From Robiginitomaculum sp. (GTDB taxonomy: Bacteria; Pseudomonadota; Alphaproteobacteria; Caulobacterales; Maricaulaceae), in contig JALSHM010000065.1 in the NCBI GenBank assembly GCA_026982235.1, positions 1 to 5,236 of the forward strand: a stretch of 5,236 nt of DNA, given 5' to 3'. How positions within the stretch are numbered: position 1 is the stretch's first letter; every line of letters begins with the position of its first letter. Below are positions 1-5,236 of the stretch, in pieces. The notes under the pieces were generated by a model, which did no database searches, was not told the DNA's origin, and saw only the letters and a program-made list of their open reading frames with translations. The position numbers were made by a program, and so were the translations under genes.

Positions 1-63
1 GCTGGTTAGAGCGCAGGACTCATAATCCTGAGGTCGAGAGTTCAAGTCTCTCTCCCACCACCA
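1..63 (+). tRNA. tRNA with CAT anticodon (elongator Met, or Ile2 read with lysidine), 5'-truncated by window edge
   Basis: The window opens in the D loop. The 3' half of the D stem is GAGC at 9-12. The anticodon stem is five perfect pairs, CAGGA 14-18 with TCCTG 26-30, closing the loop CTCATAA at 19-25, with anticodon CAT at 21-23. The variable loop AGGTC is at 31-35. The T arm is GAGAG 36-40, TTCAAGT 41-47 and CTCTC 48-52. The 3' acceptor strand is TCCCACC 53-59, followed by discriminator A60 and an encoded CCA at 61-63. The 5' acceptor strand, predicted to be GGTGGGA, lies before the window. The anticodon stem lacks the three G-C pairs typical of initiator tRNA, so this is not tRNA-fMet. 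CAT also serves tRNA-Ile2 after C34 is changed to lysidine, and the two cannot be separated without the 5' half. It is the likely attachment site of the adjacent integrase. Confidence 0.93.
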
Positions 64-124
64 TTTAAGTCAATAATTTCAAAAAGTTAGTGCGTGTAAG
101 GCGCAGTAATTAGTGGCCAGAAGC

Positions 125-152
125 AGGACTAGGCGGAACATGGTAGGACTAG
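125..152 (+). repeat. Pair of AGGACTAG direct repeats between the tRNA and the integrase relic
   Basis: AGGACTAG occurs at 125-132 and again at 145-152, exactly 20 bp apart (about two helical turns). A related 8-mer, GCAGGACT, lies in the tRNA anticodon arm (13-20) and overlaps the first repeat (123-130). The second copy contains the AGGA that would act as the ribosome binding site for the ATG at 154. Short direct repeats beside an att site are what integrase arm-type sites look like, but two 8-mers are weak evidence and chance is possible. Confidence 0.3.
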
Positions 153-153
153 C

Positions 154-1313
154 ATGGACAGCTTTGAAAAAATTAGGTTTTTTCTCTACCGCGCTATATC
201 TTGGCCAAAGACTCGTTCGTTTTTCTGAAATCTTGGCCATCTATTTTTTCGCGCTACATGTGCGACTTATCTTGAAGGCAAAAACCGCAGACGAAGCACC
301 AAAGAAGAAAGCCTTGGCCTTGCCAAGCAATTTGCCGAAGATTGGTGTTTAACCTTACGGGGCAAGCAACAATCAGGCGACCTGAACACGGGCAAAAATT
401 TCAAAACCGTAGCCAAGCAGTTTATGGAAGAATATGTGACTCTTATCGCAGAAGATAGACACCCTGCTTATGTGGGAGGTCACCATCGCCGTGTACGCTT
501 ACACCTCAATCCTTTTTTTGGGCATATGGGCATTAAGAAAGTCACTTCTGGTGACATTCAAGCCTACCGTATTAAGCGGCGTCAACACCAACCCACCCCT
601 GCCCGAAGCACCATACATCAAGAAATTGTTGTTTTACGGCAAATCATGAAAACGGCATTGCGTCATGGCTGGATTGACCATTTGCCAGATTTTTCAGAAC
701 CTTTTAAAAATCAACAAAAGTAACGCGGCGGGCATGGTTTTCTCACGAAGATTATAAGCGTCTATACACCGCCACTCGTGAGAAAGTAAAAATTGCTCAA
801 GGTAAGTCATGGCAGTGGGCGGCTGAACAACTACACGATTATATTCTGTTTATGGCTAACACTGGTATGCGGCCTGACGAAGCTAATAATCTTGAATATC
901 GGGATGTGGAGATTGTGGACGACGAAGCCACTGGTGAGACCATTTTGGTGATTGAAGTACGCGGCAAGCGCGGCATTGGTTATTGCAAAAGCACCACTGG
1001 TGCCGTGCTTCCATTTAAACGGTTGAAAGAAAGAAATAATCCAAAACCCACCGATAAGGTGTTTCCAGCCAATCACAAAAAACAGTTTAATAGAATCCTG
1101 AACGAACTGGATTTAAAGATTGACCGTGATGGCCAAAGGCGTACCGCCTATTCCCTGCGCCATACATATATTTGCTTTCGCCTCATGGAAGGTGCAGACA
1201 TATACCAAATCGCCAAAAATTGCCGCACCAGTGTCGAGATAATTGAAAAATATTATGCCTCGCATATTCAGAATGCCTTGGATGCGGCGGCTATAAATGT
1301 GCGGAAAAACTAG
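154..1313 (+). pseudogene. Tyrosine recombinase/phage-type integrase, disrupted (in-frame stop plus frameshift)
   Basis: Conceptual product of about 386 residues, normal for a phage or island integrase. A possible start is ATG 154, preceded by AGGA at 145-148; that frame meets TGA at 226-228, then stays open from 229 to 720. This stretch carries an arm-type N-terminal strand (YLEGKNRRRSTKEES, from 268) and a SAM-like core-binding domain (about 403-690). The frame stops at TAA 721-723, and the catalytic domain continues one frame back, with WFSHEDY from 735. Catalytic residues visible are Arg in TGMRPDE (870-872), the beta-hairpin Lys in GKRG (966-968), Arg in YSLRHTY (1158-1160), and the nucleophile among the tyrosines of EKYYASH (1251-1256). 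The first His of HxxR is Tyr and the usual LGH is NCRTS; I recall both from related integrases, so they are probably not damage. The N-terminal ~25 residues are uncertain, since another frame is also open there. It lies about 90 bp after a tRNA on the same strand, suggesting a degraded island. A sequencing error could explain one lesion but less easily two. Confidence 0.85.
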
Positions 1314-1359
1314 TTTCCCCCATTGCGAGCTTATGCCAAGATTGCTATGATAATTCGCT

Positions 1360-1508
1360 GAGGATTAAATATGAAAGCCAAATATCAAGCTCTGGCCGCA
1401 AAGGGAAAGCCAGCCAAAGTCGCTATCACAGCCGTCATGGGAAAGCTAATAATCCTGGCAAATACCCTCATAAAACAGGACAGAAAATGGATAAAAAAAC
1501 AGACTTGA
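1360..1508 (+). pseudogene. IS110-family transposase, C-terminal remnant
   Basis: From ATG 1371 the frame reads 45 residues to a TGA at 1506-1508. It begins MKAKYQALAAKGKPAKVAI and ends with LIKQDRKWIKKQT. This is the extreme C terminus of the Transposase_20 (IS116/IS110/IS902) domain, where a K-x-x-Y-x-x-L-x-x-x-GKP-x-KVA block is followed by a helix with MxKLxxxxN and a final aromatic-basic tail. IS110-family transposases are usually 300-400 residues and carry an N-terminal DEDD RuvC-like catalytic domain, which is absent here. The homology seems to begin just before ATG 1371 (LN at 1365-1370), and a TGA at 1359-1361 lies in the same frame upstream. The natural stop is retained, so this is the 3' end of an element that lost everything else. 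It is non-functional. The AGGA at 1361-1364 before ATG 1371 is probably fortuitous. Confidence 0.75.
1361..1508 (+). mobile_element. Residual 3' end of an IS110-family insertion sequence
   Basis: The transposase tail implies that an IS110-type element once lay here. Members of this family usually lack terminal inverted repeats and often make no target duplication, so the edges cannot be fixed by eye. The left limit is where recognisable homology begins. The right limit must lie between the transposase stop (1508) and the stop codon of the convergent methyltransferase gene (1523). The 47 bp between the integrase stop and this fragment (1314-1360) show nothing recognisable. Confidence 0.5.
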
Positions 1509-1522
1509 CTACAATGGATACT

Positions 1523-2233
1523 CTAATTGGACTTCACCATTACACAATCCATTTCCACCAAGGTTAAATCGACATTGCGGATGATGGGGAATAGGCCAGT
1601 GATATTATAGCCTGCCTGCTCATAAGTATTCAGGGCTTGAGTATAGGGTGGCATGTCTTTGTAAATTGGTTTGATGGACAGCTCTGAAAGCAAGCCTACA
1701 ATCAAGCCAAGAGAGTGTTGTGCGCCGCTAAACACATGCAAATCGAAACCTTGCGTGTCCATTTTCAGAAATATTTTTCGGCCTGCTTGGTTTAGCCCAT
1801 GTTCAGTGAGAAAACTATCAAGGGTAGAGACCTGTACGTTCTCCATATGAGTTTCAGATATTTTCTCCAAACGCTGCTCACCGAAATTACTCGCCTTCAG
1901 AAAAGATGAAAGCTCTGAAGCACTGGACACACGCATATTATTGCTACCGTTTTCAGACCCAAGTGCCAATTTATGGACATACCAATTTTTATCATTACGA
2001 CTGTGTTGTTTGATTATTGCAAAGCTATCAGTGACGGGCTCGAATGAATGGATTTCGCCTTTATAGCCGCGTTTGCGCAAATCTTTGGCAAATTGCCCTT
2101 GGTTAGCGCCTACATCCAATACCAAATCCACTTGGCACTGTTGAAAAATTCTAAGCAAATGCGGAAACAATGCAGGCTGTTTTTTGCTGTTTACAAGCTC
2201 GTAGCCAAAATATTCAACAAACCGTTTTAGCAT
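1523..2233 (-). CDS. FkbM family SAM-dependent methyltransferase
   Basis: A probable O-methyltransferase of the FkbM family (Methyltransf_21). It would transfer a methyl group from S-adenosylmethionine to a hydroxyl of a sugar or other metabolite; the substrate cannot be inferred. Counting from the ATG at 2233 (236 residues), the glycine-rich SAM-binding motif [12 protein letters not shown] lies at about 37-48 and the acidic-loop motif SFEPV at 63-67. The FkbM hallmark [10 protein letters not shown] is at 155-164, followed by [11 protein letters not shown]. The C terminus VEMDCVMV is typical of a complete member. No signal peptide or membrane segment is seen, so it is likely cytoplasmic. The frame stays open upstream to a GTG at 2335, which would overlap galU by 28 bp. 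I prefer the ATG because [13 protein letters not shown] looks like the usual FkbM N terminus and the upstream 34 residues do not; GGATGGG 9 nt before it is a weak ribosome binding site. It is the last gene of the probable glmS-galU operon, and its TAG lies 14 bp from the IS110 remnant. Confidence 0.88.
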   Translation of the reverse strand: MLKRFVEYFGYELVNSKKQPALFPHLLRIFQQCQVDLVLDVGANQGQFAKDLRKRGYKGEIHSFEPVTDSFAIIKQHSRNDKNWYVHKLALGSENGSNNMRVSSASELSSFLKASNFGEQRLEKISETHMENVQVSTLDSFLTEHGLNQAGRKIFLKMDTQGFDLHVFSGAQHSLGLIVGLLSELSIKPIYKDMPPYTQALNTYEQAGYNITGLFPIIRNVDLTLVEMDCVMVKSN

Positions 2234-2307
2234 AGAGCAATACCCATCCAAATATTTGAATTTACAGCCTAAACAATCAACTGGCAAGTCTCCGCCGGGT
2301 TTAAGAC

Positions 2308-3195
2308 CTAGCCTTGATATTCTGGCAATAAGCACAAACCTTTGATTAAGCCGCGCGCGTCTTCGCCTATTTCGTCGTGGTCGACCGCATAGGCGCAGAC
2401 CGCTTTGAAATAGCCCAGTTTAGAGCCGCAATCATGGGCTTCGCCTTCAAACTCTAGGGCGTGGAATGTGGAGACATCCATCAGTTTTGCCATAGCATCT
2501 GTAAGCTGAATTTCATTACCTGCGCCGGGTTTTTGGTCTTCGAGGAATTTGAAGATTTCTGGCTGGAGGATATAGCGCCCGGTGATGGAGAGATTGGACG
2601 GGGCGTCAGCCGGGTCTGGCTTTTCTACCATGGCCGACATTTTGTAGATATTCCCGTCTTGAGATACGGGTGCAATAACGCCGTATTTATCGGTCTGGTC
2701 TTTGGGAACTGGATTAACGGCGATGATATTCCCGCCTTTTTTATCGTAAGCCCGCATCATTTGTTTCAGACAACCCGGCTCGGATTTGACCAATACATCC
2801 GGCAAAAGTACGGCGAAAGGTTCATCACCGATAACATCCCGCGCACACCAAACGGCATGACCAAGACCTTGGGGGGATTGTTGGCGCACAAAGCTTGTCG
2901 TGCCAGGACCGGGCAAGCCTTTTTGCAACAACTCTAAAATACCGCGTTTGTTTTTCTGGTGTAGCGTGGCTTCAAGCTCATAAGCACGGTCGAAATAATC
3001 CTCAATCGCGCCTTTATTGCGGCCTGTGACAAAGACAATATGCTCGATGCCGGCCTCAAAGGCTTCGTCGACCACATATTGCAAGGCCGGGCGGTCCACC
3101 ACGGGCAGCATTTCTTTGGGTATAGATTTGGTGGCAGGCAAGACCCGCGTTCCAAAGCCTGCAACAGGCAGGACGGCTTTACGTATCGTTTTCAT
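2308..3195 (-). CDS. galU: UTP--glucose-1-phosphate uridylyltransferase (UDP-glucose pyrophosphorylase)
   Basis: Makes UDP-glucose and pyrophosphate from UTP and glucose-1-phosphate in the cytoplasm. UDP-glucose is the precursor of UDP-galactose and UDP-glucuronate and a donor for LPS, capsule and exopolysaccharide. The protein is 295 residues, the usual bacterial GalU length, and appears intact. The nucleotide-binding signature [20 protein letters not shown] is at 11-30, with [11 protein letters not shown] just after it. Other GalU blocks are [10 protein letters not shown] (109-118), LLPDV (130-134), TDKYGVI (168-174), [13 protein letters not shown] (190-202), [10 protein letters not shown] (226-235) and DCGSKLGY (255-262). 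The ATG start gives the expected [14 protein letters not shown] terminus. No clear Shine-Dalgarno precedes it, which fits translation coupled to glmS, whose stop is 24 nt upstream. The related RfbA/RmlA thymidylyltransferases have a different N-terminal signature, so GalU is the best call. Confidence 0.96.
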   Translation of the reverse strand: MKTIRKAVLPVAGFGTRVLPATKSIPKEMLPVVDRPALQYVVDEAFEAGIEHIVFVTGRNKGAIEDYFDRAYELEATLHQKNKRGILELLQKGLPGPGTTSFVRQQSPQGLGHAVWCARDVIGDEPFAVLLPDVLVKSEPGCLKQMMRAYDKKGGNIIAVNPVPKDQTDKYGVIAPVSQDGNIYKMSAMVEKPDPADAPSNLSITGRYILQPEIFKFLEDQKPGAGNEIQLTDAMAKLMDVSTFHALEFEGEAHDCGSKLGYFKAVCAYAVDHDEIGEDARGLIKGLCLLPEYQG

Positions 3196-3219
3196 AGCCG
3201 GGGTCTTAGCAGAAAACCT

Positions 3220-5064
3220 TTACTCAACCGTTACGGATTTGGCTAAATTTCGTGGTTGATCCACATCTGTACCAAGATGCACGGCGGTGTGATACGCCAG
3301 TAATTGTATGGTGATAGCATAGATGATGGGTGCGGTTATGTCGCTAACATCCGGACAGGTGATGATATGAGGTGCCATATCTTTGGCGTATTTGGCACCT
3401 TTGGCATCGGTGATTAAAATTACATTGGCGCCGCGCGTTGCGACTTCTTGCAAATTCGAGATGGTCTTTTCGAACAATTCATCACTGGGCGCTATCACAA
3501 TTACGGGCGTACCCTCTTCGATGAGGGCTATGGGGCCGTGTTTAAGCTCGCCCGCCGCATAACCCTCCGCATGGATATAGGAGATTTCTTTAAGCTTAAG
3601 CGCTCCCTCTAGGGCGAGGGGATAATGCACACCGCGTCCTAAATAAAACGCACTTTTCGCGGTCGATAATTTTTGGGCAAGTTCTTCGATTGCTCCGTCT
3701 AATTTGAGGGTCTCATTGATATGGCGCGGGATATGGGTGAGGGATTCGACCAAGGATTTTTCAGCTTCCGCATCTATAAAGCCGCGCTGCGCACCTGCGG
3801 TTATCGCGAGGGAAAGTAAAGCCGTCAGCTGTGATGTGAAAGCTTTGGTCGACGCCACCCCAATTTCAGGGCCAGCATTGATGGGCATGGCATAGTCGGC
3901 TTCGCGCGCCATTGTTGAGGACAAAACATTGACCAAGACCCCGGTTTGCAGGCCGTTCTGCTTGCAATACCGCAAGGCAGCCAAAGTATCGGCGGTTTCT
4001 CCGGATTGGGACACGGCTATGGCCAGAGTGTTACCGCTTAGCGCAGGTTTGCGGTATCTAAACTCAGAAGCCACATCCACATCGCATGGCAGGCTTGCTA
4101 ATTGCTCGAACCAATATTTGGCGACATAGGCAGCGTAGGCGGCGGTCCCACACGCGATTAAAGATACGCGCTCGACCCTGTTAAAGTCCAAGCCTTTAAG
4201 GCCAAGTTCATCTTCGGTTTTAACCTTGTGATTAAAAGCGTCAATATAATGGGTTAAAGTATGGGCGGTGGTTTCAGGTTGCTCATAGATTTCCTTAAGC
4301 ATGAAATGGCGGTAATTGCCTTTTTCCGCTGCCGCCATAGAGCCCGTTATATGGGTAATTTCGCGCTCAATGGGATTATCATCAGCATCATAAACTTGTA
4401 CACCGTCAGCCGTCAGAACCGCCCAATCTCCTTCTTCAAGATAGATGATTTTCTTGGACAATGTAGACAGGGCGATGGCGTCCGAGCCAATATAATTTTC
4501 ACCATCGCCAATCCCGATAGCCAGCGGCGGGCCTTTGCGCGCCGTAAACATTTGCCCCTCGACGCCGTCAATAACCACGCCAATGGCAAAGGCACCACGG
4601 AGTTGTTTAAGCGTGTGCGAGAAAGCTTCTTGGCCGCTCATGCCTGCGCGCATGGCTTCATCTATCATATGGGCGACAACTTCGGTATCGGTTTGGGTGT
4701 TGAATGTGCGGGTTTCTTTGAGTGCTTCACGCAGTTCTGTGAAATTTTCGATAATGCCGTTATGGACAATACCAACCCGTCCGGCAAAATGCGGATGGGC
4801 ATTGGTTTCGGTGACGGCGCCATGGGTTGCCCAACGTGTGTGGGCTATACCTAGCACACCATCGACAGGCTCTAATTTGACCCGTTCTTCCAAATTGACG
4901 ATTTTGCCTTTGGCGCGGCGCCGCACCAAGCTGGACAGTCCGTCGGTTTCTTCAATGACCGCAATGCCCGCAGAATCATAACCTCGGTATTCCAGCCGCT
5001 TCAGTCCGTCAATAAGGCGGCCTGCAACTGGCTTACTGCCAACAATTCCGATAATTCCGCACAT
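3220..5064 (-). CDS. glmS: Glutamine--fructose-6-phosphate aminotransferase (isomerizing), glucosamine-6-phosphate synthase
   Basis: Converts fructose-6-phosphate and glutamine to glucosamine-6-phosphate and glutamate, the entry step to UDP-GlcNAc for peptidoglycan and lipid A. The protein is 614 residues, full length for the family (E. coli GlmS is about 609). The N-terminal class II glutaminase domain begins MCGIIGIVG, with Cys2 as the Ntn nucleophile once Met is removed. It also has RGYDSAGIA (27-35), HTRWATHG (75-82), HNGIIEN (101-107) and TDTEV (125-129). Two SIS sugar-isomerase domains follow. The first has ACGTAAYAA (304-312), SQSGETADT (352-360) and STKAFTSQ (405-412). The second has LGRGVHYPLALEGALKLKEI from 475 and the loop GELKHGPIAL (505-514). 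The C terminus DQPRNLAKSVTVE carries the conserved active-site lysine at 609. No substitutions are seen in these motifs. The start is fixed by the required Met-Cys and a good ribosome binding site. It is the first gene of the probable operon with galU. Confidence 0.98.
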   Translation of the reverse strand: MCGIIGIVGSKPVAGRLIDGLKRLEYRGYDSAGIAVIEETDGLSSLVRRRAKGKIVNLEERVKLEPVDGVLGIAHTRWATHGAVTETNAHPHFAGRVGIVHNGIIENFTELREALKETRTFNTQTDTEVVAHMIDEAMRAGMSGQEAFSHTLKQLRGAFAIGVVIDGVEGQMFTARKGPPLAIGIGDGENYIGSDAIALSTLSKKIIYLEEGDWAVLTADGVQVYDADDNPIEREITHITGSMAAAEKGNYRHFMLKEIYEQPETTAHTLTHYIDAFNHKVKTEDELGLKGLDFNRVERVSLIACGTAAYAAYVAKYWFEQLASLPCDVDVASEFRYRKPALSGNTLAIAVSQSGETADTLAALRYCKQNGLQTGVLVNVLSSTMAREADYAMPINAGPEIGVASTKAFTSQLTALLSLAITAGAQRGFIDAEAEKSLVESLTHIPRHINETLKLDGAIEELAQKLSTAKSAFYLGRGVHYPLALEGALKLKEISYIHAEGYAAGELKHGPIALIEEGTPVIVIAPSDELFEKTISNLQEVATRGANVILITDAKGAKYAKDMAPHIITCPDVSDITAPIIYAITIQLLAYHTAVHLGTDVDQPRNLAKSVTVE

Positions 5065-5236
5065 AAATTTGCCCTCTCATAATATTTTGCGCCTCTTAAG
5101 TCTAACTAGCTGAATAAACAATGCATTTCTAGTGCCAATACACCATGCCACGCAGCTATATTTTGACTCTTAGTGAAAAGATATGTAATACATCACGGAT
5201 AATAGTTGAAAGCCTCTATAGATTAGGGGTGTAGCC
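5065..5236 (-). promoter_or_regulatory. glmS upstream leader/promoter region, partial
   Basis: No credible gene is seen in these 172 AT-rich bases, which continue past the window edge. The glmS-galU promoter probably lies here, but no strong match is present. The best minus-strand candidates are TTGGCA at 5138-5133 with a poor TATTCA 16 bp later (5116-5111), and a good -10-like TATTAT at 5204-5199 without a matching -35. A perfect 11-bp palindrome, ATGTAATACAT, is at 5183-5193. No structure like the Gram-positive glmS ribozyme was recognised. Confidence 0.4.
5073..5079 (-). promoter_or_regulatory. Ribosome binding site of glmS
   Basis: On the minus strand the bases before the glmS ATG read GAGAGGGCAAATTTATG. 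The purine-rich GAGAGGG is a strong Shine-Dalgarno match with about 8 nt of spacing. It supports the Met-Cys start, which the chemistry of the N-terminal cysteine also requires. Confidence 0.75.

Noticed and set aside
113..352. Open frame from GTG 113 as an independent 79-residue protein
   Set aside because: It overlaps the integrase frame that encodes YLEGKNRRRS, resembles no known family, and its basic, hydrophobic text reads like an out-of-frame shadow. At most it contains a shifted piece of the integrase N terminus.
702..708. T TTT AAA as a programmed -1 slippery heptamer in the integrase
   Set aside because: Slipping here would place TAA (705-707) in the A site, so translation would stop instead of continuing into the catalytic domain.
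831..1076. Minus-strand open frame inside the integrase catalytic domain
   Set aside because: The opposite strand carries clear tyrosine recombinase motifs over the same bases; this is a shadow.
1486..1520. AATGGATA at 1486-1493 and 1513-1520 as an IS target duplication
   Set aside because: The first copy lies inside the transposase coding tail, so the pair cannot flank the element, and IS110 elements generally do not make such duplications.
1480..1522. Rho-independent terminator for the minus-strand operon
   Set aside because: A run of seven T on the minus strand (1499-1493) exists, but no convincing GC-rich stem precedes it.
1..1560. attR-like second copy of the tRNA 3' end
   Set aside because: Only trivial matches such as TTTCCACCA at 1552-1560 and CAACCCACC at 588-596 were found; none extends the T arm or acceptor sequence.
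4261..4854. Long plus-strand open frame (197 codons) within glmS
   Set aside because: It is antisense to highly conserved GlmS motifs and its translation resembles no recognised family. The same applies to the plus-strand frames at 2461-2937, 3017-3259 and 4535-4981.
5065..5236. glmS ribozyme-riboswitch in the leader
   Set aside because: This element is known mainly from Gram-positive bacteria, and no similar arrangement of helices was recognised here.

Overview
This window looks like a piece of an alphaproteobacterial chromosome, with moderate confidence. The GlmS and GalU proteins read like alphaproteobacterial versions, and the tRNA carries an encoded CCA. Base composition is intermediate rather than GC-rich, which would fit a marine lineage such as the Hyphomonadaceae/Maricaulales group. 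That finer placement is a guess from the reading alone.

Layout from left to right. (1) Positions 1-63 are the 3' part of a CAT-anticodon tRNA whose 5' end lies outside the window. (2) Positions 64-153 are a short gap with two AGGACTAG direct repeats. (3) Positions 154-1313 are a tyrosine recombinase (integrase) relic on the same strand as the tRNA. Its reading is broken by an in-frame TGA near the N terminus and by a frameshift between the core-binding and catalytic domains. (4) Positions 1360-1508 encode only the last ~45 residues of an IS110-family transposase. (5) Positions 1523-5064 are three complete genes on the minus strand, in transcription order glmS, galU and an FkbM-type methyltransferase. 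(6) Positions 5065-5236 are the non-coding leader upstream of glmS.

The left 1.5 kb reads as the worn end of a genomic island or prophage. A tRNA 3' end is the classic target of tyrosine integrases, the integrase sits about 90 bp from it, and an IS fragment follows. No second copy of the tRNA 3' end (attR) is visible, so the far boundary is outside the window or lost.

The right 3.5 kb is a probable operon for sugar-nucleotide supply. GlmS makes glucosamine-6-phosphate, the first committed step to UDP-GlcNAc. GalU makes UDP-glucose. Both feed peptidoglycan, lipopolysaccharide or exopolysaccharide synthesis. The FkbM-type enzyme is a probable SAM-dependent O-methyltransferase that could decorate a glycan or another metabolite; its substrate cannot be read from sequence. 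Its stop codon lies 14 bp from the IS110 fragment, so this gene marks the junction between the operon and the mobile debris.

I found no convincing new biological system here. The most informative points are the decayed tRNA-linked integrase, the IS110 remnant and the position of the methyltransferase at the junction.
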